A stretch of DNA of 64,000 nt from Planosporangium sp963837285 (GTDB lineage: Bacteria > Actinomycetota > Actinomycetes > Mycobacteriales > Micromonosporaceae). The stretch covers positions 620,001 through 684,000 of the forward strand of contig CAWIMS010000003.1 of the NCBI GenBank assembly GCA_963837285.1, written 5' to 3'. The notes below the pieces were generated by a model. That model had not been told where the DNA came from. It saw nothing but the letters and a program-made list of their open reading frames with translations, and did not search any database. This document shows positions 24,657 to 33,427 of the stretch, in pieces. Positions within the stretch are counted from its first letter, which is position 1. Every line of letters begins with the position of its first letter. A program made the position numbers and the translations under genes.

Positions 24657-25172
24657 TCATCGGGTGGTGGCCGGGATGCCCGTCCTGCCGATGCGGTCTG
24701 CCAACTCGGACCGCTCGGACCCGGTGAGCGGCTCCTTGGGCACATAGATCACGCTGATGCGCCCGGTGTAGAGCAGCCACATCTGCGGTGTCTCCACGGT
24801 CCGCACGAACGCCGACCAGGCGAACTCGATCCGGGCCGACGGGTAGATCTGTGTCACGCCGGCGTCGGTGATCTCGATGAGGCCCGGCTCGGTCAGCATG
24901 TACCGGGGCTGGAGCTTGACCGCCCGGCCGGGTGCGCGCCACGCCAGCCACAGCCAGAGGACGCCGATCACGATCGCCACGCCGCCCACCCAGACGTCGC
25001 TCGCGTCCGTGATTCCCGTGGCCGGGGACACGCCGCTCCGTACGGACAGGGCGCCGATGATGATCACCGTTCCGGCCACGATCCGCAGGCGGGTCAGCCC
25101 GCGCCGGGAGGCGTGCCGAACGGCGAGTGGCAGCCAGGCGTTCCCCGGCGGCAGGTTGACGTGCATCCGCAT
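24657..25172 (-). CDS. YcxB-like membrane protein
   Basis: A 171-residue protein with two hydrophobic segments (about 30-45 and 63-80) followed by a C-terminal domain with the YcxB-like signature (ITDAGVTQIYPSARIEFAWS and LLYTGRISVIYVPKE). Such domains resemble PH folds and are found in small membrane proteins of unknown role. Its stop abuts the stop of the convergent acidic protein gene with no bases between. A lipoprotein gene lies 16 bases upstream on the same strand and is probably co-transcribed. Confidence 0.75.
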   Translation of the reverse strand: MRMHVNLPPGNAWLPLAVRHASRRGLTRLRIVAGTVIIIGALSVRSGVSPATGITDASDVWVGGVAIVIGVLWLWLAWRAPGRAVKLQPRYMLTEPGLIEITDAGVTQIYPSARIEFAWSAFVRTVETPQMWLLYTGRISVIYVPKEPLTGSERSELADRIGRTGIPATTR

Positions 25173-25188
25173 GCTGACTGGTCGGCCC

Positions 25189-25650
25189 TCACTCCCGGTT
25201 GCAGCCGGGCAGGTGTGAGACCACTGTGGTCGGCGCCTGCCGGCAGTCCAGGTCGGTGCCGCCGCTGAGCGCCTTCCAGGTGCCCGTGTTCGCGTCGTAT
25301 CCGAAGAGGACCATCGCCCGGTCCATGTTCACTGGGTTGGTCCGGGCGGTCGCGTAGTCCATGTAGCAGGTGATGTCGCTGAAGCCGCTACCGAGAATGA
25401 TCGCGTTGGCGAGCTCGGGGTTGGCTTTGAAGGCCTTTCCGAGCGTGGCGGCGTCCGCCGGGCAGCCGGCTTTCACCGCCTCCGGGGTGGCCGGCGGCGC
25501 CGACGCGGCGGCGGTCGGCGTGGCGGTCGGCGTAACGGCGGCGGTGGCCGACGGGGCGCTCGACGCCCCGGAGTCGTTGCCGGCGCAGCCGGCCGCCAGC
25601 GCGACAACGGAGACGGCCAGGAGGGGTGCTGCGCGTCGAATCGAAATCAT
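25189..25650 (-). CDS. Lipoprotein, DUF3558-like
   Basis: A 153-residue lipoprotein with signal peptide and lipobox (VVALAAGCAGND; cysteine at about 21), a Ser/Thr/Ala/Pro linker, and a small globular domain with cysteines in KAGCPAD, DITCYMDY, LDCRQAP and LPGCNRE, likely two disulfides. It should be exported and tethered outside the membrane. The ATG at 25650 is at the base of the signal peptide; much longer in-frame extensions are antisense to the subtilase gene and rejected. Function unknown; the fold resembles small secreted actinobacterial lipoproteins. Confidence 0.72.
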   Translation of the reverse strand: MISIRRAAPLLAVSVVALAAGCAGNDSGASSAPSATAAVTPTATPTAAASAPPATPEAVKAGCPADAATLGKAFKANPELANAIILGSGFSDITCYMDYATARTNPVNMDRAMVLFGYDANTGTWKALSGGTDLDCRQAPTTVVSHLPGCNRE

Positions 25651-25779
25651 GTGTGGTACACGCCTTGCCGTGGGGTGGTGTTGCAGCCAAGTTGGCGTCA
25701 GATCAGGACGGTACCAGGACAACCGACCTGCACCCGATCGGGTGCCGGACCGCAGCCACCCGGGCGGATCGTGGAACGG

Positions 25780-27411
25780 ATGCAGCGCTCCTGGCTCCCC
25801 CTGCGACGGTTCCTGTTCCTCACTGCCGCCGGTGTAGCGGCAGCCGCCACGGTCGGGCTGCCGGCGCACGCCGCGCCCGCGACCGGTCGGATCGAGGGGG
25901 CCGGCGCGGCCGGTGCCATACCCGGCCGGTACATCGTGGTGTTGAAGCCGGGCACGGCACAGGTCGGTACGGTGTCGGCGGACCTGACCGCCCGGTACGG
26001 CGGCACGGTCCAGCAGCGTTACGAGGCGTCGATCCACGGGTTCTCCGCCGCGATGAGCGAAGCGCAGGCTCGGCGGCTCGCGGCCGACGCGTCGGTGGCA
26101 CTGGTCGAGCAGGACCAGACGGTGAAGGTCAGCGATGACCCGACCGGGCTGCCGTCGTGGGGACTCGACCGCATCGACCAGCGTGACCTGCCGCTGTCCT
26201 GGTCGTACTCCGGGGCGAGCACGGCCGCCGAGGTGCACGCGTACATCATCGACTCCGGCATCCGCACCACGCACGTCGAGTTCGGCGGCCGGGCCCGCAA
26301 CGCCTGGGACTTCGCCGACGCCACGCCGGCCGCGGACAACGACTGCAACGGCCACGGCACGCACGTCGCCGCGACCGTGGGCGGCTCCCGGTACGGCGTC
26401 GCCAAGGGCGTACACCTGGTCGGCGTCCGGGTCATGGACTGCGACGGCCGCGGCACCAAGTCGGACATCATCGCCGGCGTCGACTGGGTCACCGCGCACG
26501 CCGCCAAACCGGCCGTGGCCAACATGAGCATCGGCGGGACGCTGAGCGCGGCCGAGGATGTGGCGGTACAGGCGTCCATCGCATCCGGCGTCACCTACGT
26601 CGTGGCCGCGGGCAACGACAACACGAACGCCTGCCGGTACTCCCCTTCGGACATCCCGGAGGCGATCACCGTGGGCGCCACGGACGCCCGCGACCGGCGG
26701 GCCAACTTCTCCAACTACGGCTCCTGCGTCGACCTCTTCGCGCCCGGCACGGACATCGTGTCCGCGTACCGCACCAGCGACACCGCCACCGAGACGCTCA
26801 GCGGAACCTCGATGGCGGCGCCGCACGTCACCGGTGCCGCGGCCATGGTGCTCGCCGCGCATCCGGCGTACACGCCGCAGCAGGTCAGCCATTCCCTGAC
26901 GGCCACCGCGAAGGCCGGCAAGGTCACCGACAGCGGGGCCGGTACGCCGAACAAGCTGCTGTACGCGCCGAAGGGCCGCTCGGTGAACCCGGACCGGCCG
27001 GTCGTCACCTCGTCGACCCTGACCGACGCCACCGTCGGGCACCCGTACCTGGATGTCCTGACGACCACCGACCCGCTGGCCGGCACGTGGTCGATCACCG
27101 GCGGCAAGCTGCCCGCCGGGCTGGCACTGGCGGACGGCCTCGTCACCGGTACGCCGCGATCGGCCGGCACCGCCACCTTCACCGTCCGGTACACCGACAG
27201 CGTATGGTACGCGACGACCCACGAGGTCACGCTCACCGTGCGGCCCGAGCCGGCCCCGGTCGCCGCTGACCCGGCGCTGCCCATCACCGGCCCGGCCACC
27301 ACCACGACGGTGGCCACCGGTCTCGACTTCGTGACCGCGGGTGCGATCCTCACCATTGTCGCGTATGGACGCCGCGGCCGGCGCCGGCGCCGCGCGGTCA
27401 GCGCCGGGTAG
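25780..27411 (+). CDS. Secreted subtilisin-like serine protease with LPITG cell-wall anchor
   Basis: A 543-residue S8 protease. Signal peptide (about 1-32), I9 inhibitor propeptide (about 47-120, RYIVVLKPG), then the catalytic domain with Asp158 (YIIDSGI), His192 (NGHGTHVA) and Ser344 (SGTSMAAPH). An Ig-like putative domain follows (about 405-485), then LPITG at about 499-503, a hydrophobic helix and a basic tail (RRGRRRRR): a complete sortase sorting signal. The enzyme is predicted to be attached to peptidoglycan. No sortase gene is in the window. The start could also be GTG at 25771. Divergent from the lipoprotein gene. Confidence 0.9.
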   Translation: MQRSWLPLRRFLFLTAAGVAAAATVGLPAHAAPATGRIEGAGAAGAIPGRYIVVLKPGTAQVGTVSADLTARYGGTVQQRYEASIHGFSAAMSEAQARRLAADASVALVEQDQTVKVSDDPTGLPSWGLDRIDQRDLPLSWSYSGASTAAEVHAYIIDSGIRTTHVEFGGRARNAWDFADATPAADNDCNGHGTHVAATVGGSRYGVAKGVHLVGVRVMDCDGRGTKSDIIAGVDWVTAHAAKPAVANMSIGGTLSAAEDVAVQASIASGVTYVVAAGNDNTNACRYSPSDIPEAITVGATDARDRRANFSNYGSCVDLFAPGTDIVSAYRTSDTATETLSGTSMAAPHVTGAAAMVLAAHPAYTPQQVSHSLTATAKAGKVTDSGAGTPNKLLYAPKGRSVNPDRPVVTSSTLTDATVGHPYLDVLTTTDPLAGTWSITGGKLPAGLALADGLVTGTPRSAGTATFTVRYTDSVWYATTHEVTLTVRPEPAPVAADPALPITGPATTTTVATGLDFVTAGAILTIVAYGRRGRRRRRAVSAG

Positions 27412-27421
27412 GGCACGCCGG

Positions 27422-29839
27422 TCAGGCGGACGCCCCGCCGCCCTCATCGGCGGCGTCGCTGTCGGCGGCGGCGTCGCTGTCGGCGGCGGCGGCCAGGCAT
27501 TCGACCAGCCGGTCGTGGGCGGCGGTGAAGGCGGGGTCGTGCAGGTAACTGTCGTGCCCCCGTACCTCCGGTTCGATGCCGGTAAGGTCGGCCTCCACCG
27601 GGTCCGGGGCGAGCTGGTCGACCGGCCCGGGAGTGGCATCGGCGCGGTCCGGGTCGTTCGGCATCGGATCGAACACCGGTCCCCCGATCGGATCGGTGAT
27701 CCGGTACAGGTTGATCCACCGGGTACACCGTTCGTCGGTGAGCGCGCCGGCCAGGTCGAGCGAGGCATCCCGGTCGAAGAAGGCGGCGAAGAAGGGTTCG
27801 ATCAGCCGGGTCAGCGGGCACGCCGAGGTCAACAGCGCGGTGCGCCACAGGCTAGCCTTCGGCAGGTAACGTGCCGCGGTGGCGACGAGCACGCTGCCGT
27901 GGCTGTGCCCGGCGAGCAGCACCGGGGTGCCCTGCGCGGTCAGCGTGCTCACCCGGAGGACGATGTCGGCCACCGCGCGCGGGCCGTGCGACGGCGCGCC
28001 GAACGGATGCGCCGCGCGCGGCCAGAACGTCGCCATCGCGTACACGGCGCTGACCAGCCGCCGTCCCGGAGTCGTGTTGCCGGCCCGGGCCACCGCGATG
28101 ACCAGGACGATCGCGATCAGGCCGATGGACCAGGCGCCGAGGTTCGTCAGCGTCTTCTGCGAGGGCAGCAGCGCCTCCGGCCCCCGGCCGACGGCGCTGT
28201 ACCCGACGCCGATCAACGACAGGACGGTGATCGGCACGAAGACGATCAGCGCCAGCACCGACACGAACTCCAACAGGCGTCCGCGGGCGTGCGCCCGGTC
28301 GAGCAGGTCGGCCACATCGGGGTGCCGGTGACGCAGTTCGCTGTCGCGCTGGTCGGTCAGCCGCCGGCCGATGCGCTTCTGGTGATGCCAGCGCACGGCG
28401 TGTACCGCCGCCGCCACGACGGCCGCGCCCATCGCCACCGCGAAGACCAGCCCGGCCCACTCGTACGGGTACGGCGGCGCGGGTAGCCACGCCCGGCCGT
28501 GGCCCGACGTCTTCAGCTGCCCGATCGACAGGGCCGCGAAGTACAGCAGGCTGGCCGCCTCCGCCACGGCGAGCATGGCGGCCACGGTCGCGATGATCGG
28601 CATCGCGAATCCGCGCCACGCCAGCCGGTGCGTCGCGTCGCGGGCGATCCAGCACAACGGCAGTACCGCCACCGCGAGCGCGAACAGCAGCACGGTCTGG
28701 ACGACGGAGAGGACCGCCACGCCACCGGCGAAACCGGGCAGCGCCCCGGCGGCGGCGAGCGGCTCGCGGCGCGGCACCGCCGTGTACGCCAGGCAGCCGG
28801 CGGTGATGCCGACGGTGCCCCAGGCGGCGGCCCGGATCGTCCGGGTGACGCCGGGTGACGCGGCCCGGGCGCCCCGGCGCAGCGCGGCGACGAAAACGTC
28901 CGCCCAGTCGGCGAGCCGGGCGTGCGCCCGCGCACCCGCGGCGAGCCGCCGGGACCGGCGCAGGGCCGCCACCATCCGTCCGTCGCGCACCGCGTGGACC
29001 TCCGGCGACGCCAGCGGCAACGGCGCCACGGCCCCGGCCACGGCGGCCGCCACCGCCAGCCACAGCAGTACGAGCAGCCCAATTCCGACTGTCCAGATCG
29101 GACGATGGGCGTGCCGGTCGTCGGCGACCACCGGGTACACCAGAACCATGTCGATCACGGCCATGCCCGCCATGACGTGGACCGCCCGCAGCCGTTGCAC
29201 CCAGGCGCGACCGCGCCAGAACCGCGCGTCGGTGAGCGCGTCGGGGGCGAGCGCGAAGTTGGCCCGACGCTCGTAGCGCTGCCAGCTCCGGTAGCTGGTC
29301 AACCACAGCACGCTGAGCACGACGAGCGGCACCAGCGCACCGATCGCCAGCCACTGGTTGTGGCGAAGCGGCATCTCGGCGACCAGGTCGAACGGCTGCG
29401 ACCAGGACGCGGTGCAGGTGCTGCCGGCACTGAGGCACTGCCAGGCGACCAGGTCCATCGTGACACCGGCGACGCCGAGCATCAGCGTGGCGGTCAGGGT
29501 CAGCGCGAGCAGCCGGCAGACGACACCGATGATCGCGTCGGCGGCCCACGAGGTGATCCCCCGCGGGCGGGCGGGGCGGGCCCAGTACGCGAGGTTCATG
29601 AGCGTGAACGGGAACAGCAGCAGCCACAGCGCCCGCGCGGTGGCTGTGCTGTGCAGGCCCCACAGGTACGCCTCGGTGGTGTACCGCCTCGGGCGGCCGT
29701 GTCTCCACCGCCAGAACTCGCCGCGTGCGGCGACGTCGTCGACCTGCTCCACCGGGCGGGCGCCGAGCACCGACTCGGCCTCCGGAAAGTCGACGCCGGG
29801 CACGCGCAGCGAGACCACTGTCGGCGCCACACCCGCCAT
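27422..29839 (-). CDS. Large integral membrane protein with alpha/beta-hydrolase-like C-terminus
   Basis: An 805-residue protein with about ten hydrophobic segments spread over residues 65-620, followed by a cytoplasmic C-terminal domain with a GxSxG nucleophile elbow (LLAGHSHGSVLVATAARYL, about 640-660) typical of lipases and esterases. The histidine within the elbow is common in lipases. The acid and base residues cannot be fixed by eye. The C-terminal tail is rich in Ala, Asp and Ser. GGGAGG lies seven bases before the ATG. Substrate unknown. It may hydrolyse a membrane lipid. It is divergent from the PadR gene across an inverted repeat. Confidence 0.7.
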   Translation of the reverse strand: MAGVAPTVVSLRVPGVDFPEAESVLGARPVEQVDDVAARGEFWRWRHGRPRRYTTEAYLWGLHSTATARALWLLLFPFTLMNLAYWARPARPRGITSWAADAIIGVVCRLLALTLTATLMLGVAGVTMDLVAWQCLSAGSTCTASWSQPFDLVAEMPLRHNQWLAIGALVPLVVLSVLWLTSYRSWQRYERRANFALAPDALTDARFWRGRAWVQRLRAVHVMAGMAVIDMVLVYPVVADDRHAHRPIWTVGIGLLVLLWLAVAAAVAGAVAPLPLASPEVHAVRDGRMVAALRRSRRLAAGARAHARLADWADVFVAALRRGARAASPGVTRTIRAAAWGTVGITAGCLAYTAVPRREPLAAAGALPGFAGGVAVLSVVQTVLLFALAVAVLPLCWIARDATHRLAWRGFAMPIIATVAAMLAVAEAASLLYFAALSIGQLKTSGHGRAWLPAPPYPYEWAGLVFAVAMGAAVVAAAVHAVRWHHQKRIGRRLTDQRDSELRHRHPDVADLLDRAHARGRLLEFVSVLALIVFVPITVLSLIGVGYSAVGRGPEALLPSQKTLTNLGAWSIGLIAIVLVIAVARAGNTTPGRRLVSAVYAMATFWPRAAHPFGAPSHGPRAVADIVLRVSTLTAQGTPVLLAGHSHGSVLVATAARYLPKASLWRTALLTSACPLTRLIEPFFAAFFDRDASLDLAGALTDERCTRWINLYRITDPIGGPVFDPMPNDPDRADATPGPVDQLAPDPVEADLTGIEPEVRGHDSYLHDPAFTAAHDRLVECLAAAADSDAAADSDAADEGGGASA

Positions 29840-29896
29840 AGGTCGACCTCCCGTGCACCGACCGTATCCGAGACGGCGGCGGACGGTAGCCCCGCG

Positions 29897-29965
29897 CTCG
29901 TCGATCTAGGACGAATGGTGGGACGAAACGGATAGACGGGGCACCATTCGTCCTAGATCGACGAG
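29897..29965. repeat. Inverted repeat family A, copy 1
   Basis: Perfect 24-bp arms (29897-29920 and 29942-29965) with a 21-base spacer lie between divergent genes. The arm core GATCTAGGACGAATGGTG recurs as an inverted repeat at 62731-62795. Because this copy lies between two gene starts, it is unlikely to be a simple terminator. Confidence 0.85.
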
Positions 29966-30007
29966 GTGCACCTTGGTGTACCCAGGTTCCTTGCGTCGCC
30001 AGGTACT

Positions 30008-30358
30008 ATGGGCGGCGTGGTAGACAGACCGGGCCTGAGCACCGCGTTACGGCGTGGCACGCTGGAGTTCTGCGTGCTCGCCTTCCTGGCTGACGGCGAG
30101 CGTTACGGCGTCGAGCTGGTCCGACACCTCGGTGCCGAGACGGCCCTCGCCACCAGCGAGGGCACCCTCTATCCCCTGCTATCGCGGCTGCGCCGCTCGG
30201 GCTGGGTGGCCACCACCTGGCAGGAGTCACCGACCGGTCCACCCCGCCGCTACTACGCCCTCACCCCCGACGGCCGTGCCGCCCTCGCGCACTTCAGGCA
30301 CGAGTGGGTCGCCTTCCGCGACGCCGTCGATCGCATCGTCGGAACGGAGTCGCGATGA
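30008..30358 (+). CDS. PadR-family transcriptional regulator
   Basis: A 116-residue winged-helix repressor of the short PadR group: LRRGTLEFCVLAFLADGERY, the recognition region TSEGTLYPLLSRLRRSGWV, and a C-terminal dimerisation helix. The ATG at 30008 is preferred; GTG codons at 30017-30020 are alternatives. Its stop overlaps the start of the HAAS-type membrane protein gene (ATGA). In this common gene pair PadR usually represses the operon and the partner is a membrane sensor or effector. Inverted repeat A lies just upstream and could act as or overlap an operator. Confidence 0.85.
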   Translation: MGGVVDRPGLSTALRRGTLEFCVLAFLADGERYGVELVRHLGAETALATSEGTLYPLLSRLRRSGWVATTWQESPTGPPRRYYALTPDGRAALAHFRHEWVAFRDAVDRIVGTESR

Positions 30359-30816
30359 CCAATCAGTACGACCGCATGGTTGGTGAATACCTCGACGCGG
30401 TGCGCCGGGCCACCGCCGATCTGCCGCCCGACCGGCGCGACGACCTGCTCGCCGACCTGAGCGAGCACATCGCCACCGCGCGAGCCGAACTCGACCCGGA
30501 GACCGAGGCCGGAGTGCGGGACATCCTGGAACGCCTCGGCGACCCGGTCAGCATCGCTGCCGAGGCGCGACTGGGCACTCCGCCACCGGCGCCGCCAACC
30601 GGGATGGCCGGGATGGCCGCTCCGGGCCAGCAGCCGCGTAACCGCCGGAACATCATGCTCATCGTCGCCGGCGTGGTCGCGGCCGTCCTGCTGCTCTGCT
30701 GCCTGGCGCCGGCCGTCGCCCTGATCGCCTTCTCATCCAGCCGGGTCGAGCACGGCACACCCGTGGCGCCTCAGCAGCAGCCGAGCCCGGTGCCGAGCGC
30801 CACGAGCACCGGCTGA
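30355..30816 (+). CDS. DUF1700/HAAS-domain membrane protein
   Basis: A 153-residue protein. The N-terminal helical HAAS-type domain (YDRMVGEYLDAVRRATADLP through LLADLSEHIATARAEL, and DILERLGDPVSIAAEAR) matches the partner of PadR regulators. One transmembrane helix follows (about 100-123, MLIVAGVVAAVLLLCCL) and a short Pro/Ser/Thr-rich external tail. The four-base overlap with padR means co-expression. It converges on the Hsp70-like gene with 21 bases between stops. The exact role is unknown. Confidence 0.78.
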   Translation: MTNQYDRMVGEYLDAVRRATADLPPDRRDDLLADLSEHIATARAELDPETEAGVRDILERLGDPVSIAAEARLGTPPPAPPTGMAGMAAPGQQPRNRRNIMLIVAGVVAAVLLLCCLAPAVALIAFSSSRVEHGTPVAPQQQPSPVPSATSTG

Positions 30817-30837
30817 CGGCGTCGCGTGCCCTGAATC

Positions 30838-32556
30838 TCAGCCGGCCCTCGCGAGCCCCTGATTGAGCAGGATGAGGAACGCGATCACCACGAGGATCAG
30901 CACGATCACGGTGGCGATCGCGACCGGCTCGGTGTACCAGCGGCGCTCCCGTTGCTGTTGCTGGGGGTACCCGGGACGTGGTTGCGGGGTTGCGACCGGC
31001 GGCCGGGCCTGCGCTGCCGGCTGCGACATCGGCTGCGACATCGGCTGCGGCATCGGCGAGGACACCGGCTGTGCCCGCGGCGGTACCGGCCGGGCGGCCG
31101 GCGGGTTGCCGGGCGGGGTGACGGGCCGGGCCGCCGGCGGCGACACCCGAGAAACCGGCGGAGGAACCGGCTGGGAAACCGGCTGAGAAATCGGCGGAGC
31201 GGTCGGCACGGACCGTGGCGCGGCCGCCTGCCGGACCGGCGGGCGTTGGACGGCGGGTTGCTGCTGCTGCCGGGCCGGCGCAGCGGGTTGCTGTTGCCCC
31301 TGGCGGGACGGCTGGACCGGCGCGCGGGCCGCCACCGCCGGAGCCACCGGCTGCCCCGAGACCGGGCGCCCAGGCTGCCCCGAAATTGGCTGGCCGGACA
31401 CCGGGCGCCCGGCCGGCTGCCCCGACACCGGCGCCGCCGGGGCAGGGCGCGGCGGTGGCGGCATGGTTCGCGGTACCCCCGAAACACCACCCGGCGAGAC
31501 AGCGGCACCGATGCACAGCGCCCCCTCGGCGACCACGGTCTCCGGCTGGTCCAGCGTCGTGGGCGGCATGCCCAGCTCGGCGTGGATCAGGCGCGCGGCC
31601 AGCGGAATCCGGCTCGACCCACCCACCAGGAACACCGCGACCAGGTCGGCCGGGCGCAGCCGGGCGTTCTCGATGGTGCGGTGCAGGCAGGCCACGGTGC
31701 TGCCGAGGTATCCGCGGATCAGCCCCTCCAGCTCGTCGCGGGTCAGGTGCGCGTCGACCTCGAGGGTGGGCAGGTTGATGTCGGCGTTCGAGGTACGCGA
31801 CAGCCGCTCCTTGGCCGCGCACACGTCGTCGTAGAGCATCCGGCGGTTGCGCCGGTCGGTGCTGTCGACCGGGTTGACCAGGCGCGCCCACGGCGGCATC
31901 TCGCCGTACACCTGACCGAGCTGCTCGACGATCGCCTGGTCGAAGTCGAGGCCGCCGACGTCGGGCAGCCCTTCCTCGGCCAGCACGTCGAACCCGGTCG
32001 GCGTACGCCGGACCACGGTCGCGTCGAAGGTACCCCCGCCGAGGTCGTAGATGCCCAGGCTGCGCCCGACCGGGACGGCCGACCCGAGGACCGCGGTGAA
32101 GTACGACGCGGCGGCGACCGGCTCCGGGATCAGCCGGGGCGTGCCCAGCCCGGCCAGCCGTGCGCCGTCGAGGAGCAGGCTGCGCCGCCGGTCCCCCCAG
32201 CGGGCCGGGTGGGTCAGCCGTACCTCGTCGGGTGGGCCGCCGAGCTGGCGGCGCGCTTCGGCGAACACCTCGCCCAGCACGTACCCGAACAGTCGCGGCA
32301 CCGCCACCTCGACGCCACCGAGCAGGACCTGTCCGTCGTCGACGCGGCGCTTGGGGTTGGGCTCGAACCGGCCCGGGTCCAGTCGCGCGCTGTGCATCGC
32401 GTCCCGGCCGACCAGGGCCCGGCCGTCGGACTCCAGGTACACCGCCGACGGCAGCAGCGGCGCGCCGTCGAAGAGCAGCGGACGCATCCGCCCGTCCGGC
32501 GTGCGCAGCATGGCCACCGTGTTCGACGTACCGAAGTCGATAGCGAGCACGCGCAT
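30838..32556 (-). CDS. Hsp70-like ATPase with Pro/Gln-rich linker and C-terminal membrane anchor
   Basis: A 572-residue protein. Residues 1-355 form a complete Hsp70/DnaK nucleotide-binding domain: phosphate-1 AIDFGTSNTVAM, phosphate-2 YDLGGGTFDATV, adenosine motif VGGSSRIPLAARLI. There is no substrate-binding domain. Instead there is a long linker of about 170 residues rich in Pro, Gln, Val and Ser with repeats such as VSGQP and MSQPMSQP, then a transmembrane helix (about 542-563) and a short end. The ATPase should face the cytoplasm, anchored by its tail. It is a candidate client or partner of the GrpE-like protein at 21.2 kb. It is divergent from the GDPD gene. Confidence 0.85.
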   Translation of the reverse strand: MRVLAIDFGTSNTVAMLRTPDGRMRPLLFDGAPLLPSAVYLESDGRALVGRDAMHSARLDPGRFEPNPKRRVDDGQVLLGGVEVAVPRLFGYVLGEVFAEARRQLGGPPDEVRLTHPARWGDRRRSLLLDGARLAGLGTPRLIPEPVAAASYFTAVLGSAVPVGRSLGIYDLGGGTFDATVVRRTPTGFDVLAEEGLPDVGGLDFDQAIVEQLGQVYGEMPPWARLVNPVDSTDRRNRRMLYDDVCAAKERLSRTSNADINLPTLEVDAHLTRDELEGLIRGYLGSTVACLHRTIENARLRPADLVAVFLVGGSSRIPLAARLIHAELGMPPTTLDQPETVVAEGALCIGAAVSPGGVSGVPRTMPPPPRPAPAAPVSGQPAGRPVSGQPISGQPGRPVSGQPVAPAVAARAPVQPSRQGQQQPAAPARQQQQPAVQRPPVRQAAAPRSVPTAPPISQPVSQPVPPPVSRVSPPAARPVTPPGNPPAARPVPPRAQPVSSPMPQPMSQPMSQPAAQARPPVATPQPRPGYPQQQQRERRWYTEPVAIATVIVLILVVIAFLILLNQGLARAG

Positions 32557-32647
32557 GGAGGCAACCCTACCGACTACCTCCTGACCACGTCGCCGATGTC
32601 ACCGGCAGTCAACCCCCCGGTCAACCGGCCCTGCACAATGACAGATC

Positions 32648-33418
32648 ATGGCGTACCACCAGTATCTGTACCTCGACGCGCCCACGCCGCTGGCGTTCGC
32701 CCACCGCGGCGGTGCGGGGAGTGAAGCTGAGAACACCGGCGTGGCGTTCGCCCGCGCGATCGAGCTGGGCTACCGGTATGTCGAGACCGACACCCAGGCC
32801 AGCCGCGACGGGGTGGCCGTCGTGTTCCATGACGACACGCTGACCCGGATGACCGGCGACCGGCGCCGGATCAGTGAGCTGACCTGGGCCGACCTGTCGA
32901 CGGTCCGGATCGGCGGCGAGGCCGCCATCCAGCGCCTCGACGCGGTACTCGACACCTGGCCGCACGTCCGGTTCAACATCGACGTCAAGGCGGAGAACGC
33001 GATCAGGCCGACCCTGGACGCGGTACGCGCCGCCGGGGCGCTCGACCGGGTCCTGCTCGCCTCGTTCTCCGATGCCCGACTCGCCCGGATCCGCCGTGAA
33101 CTGGGCCCGAAGGTCGCCACGTCGATGGGGATCCGCGAGGTCGCCCGGCTGTGGGCCAACGCCCGGCTGGGCCGGCGCATCCGGGTACCCGAAGGGGTCG
33201 TCGCAGCCCAGATCCCGGTGCGGCAGAGCGGCATCCCCGTGCTCAGCCGGCGGCTCATCGCGTACGCTCACCGCCTCGGCCTACAGGTCCACGTCTGGAC
33301 GATCGACCAGCCGGCCGAAATGAACGACCTACTGGATCTCGGCGTGGACGGCATCATGACCGACCGCGTCGAGGTGCTCCGCGACGTGTACCAGGCCCGC
33401 GGGATCTGGCAGACATAG
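32648..33418 (+). CDS. Glycerophosphodiester phosphodiesterase
   Basis: A 256-residue GDPD with every core motif: LAFAHRGGAGSEAENT (catalytic HRG and metal-binding glutamate), YVETDTQASRDGVAVVFHDD (metal and catalytic histidine), FNIDVKAE, and the C-terminal VHVWTIDQPAEMNDLLDLGV with GIMTDR. It hydrolyses glycerophosphodiesters to glycerol-3-phosphate and an alcohol and probably acts in the cytoplasm, as no signal peptide is present. The next gene, an MFS transporter, starts nine bases after the stop, so both form an operon. Confidence 0.9.
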   Translation: MAYHQYLYLDAPTPLAFAHRGGAGSEAENTGVAFARAIELGYRYVETDTQASRDGVAVVFHDDTLTRMTGDRRRISELTWADLSTVRIGGEAAIQRLDAVLDTWPHVRFNIDVKAENAIRPTLDAVRAAGALDRVLLASFSDARLARIRRELGPKVATSMGIREVARLWANARLGRRIRVPEGVVAAQIPVRQSGIPVLSRRLIAYAHRLGLQVHVWTIDQPAEMNDLLDLGVDGIMTDRVEVLRDVYQARGIWQT

Positions 33419-33427
33419 GAGAAGCAC

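Noticed and set aside
25651..27768. Minus-strand frame extending the lipoprotein gene across the subtilase
   Set aside because: A signal peptide and lipobox mark the true start at 25650; the rest is antisense to protease motifs.
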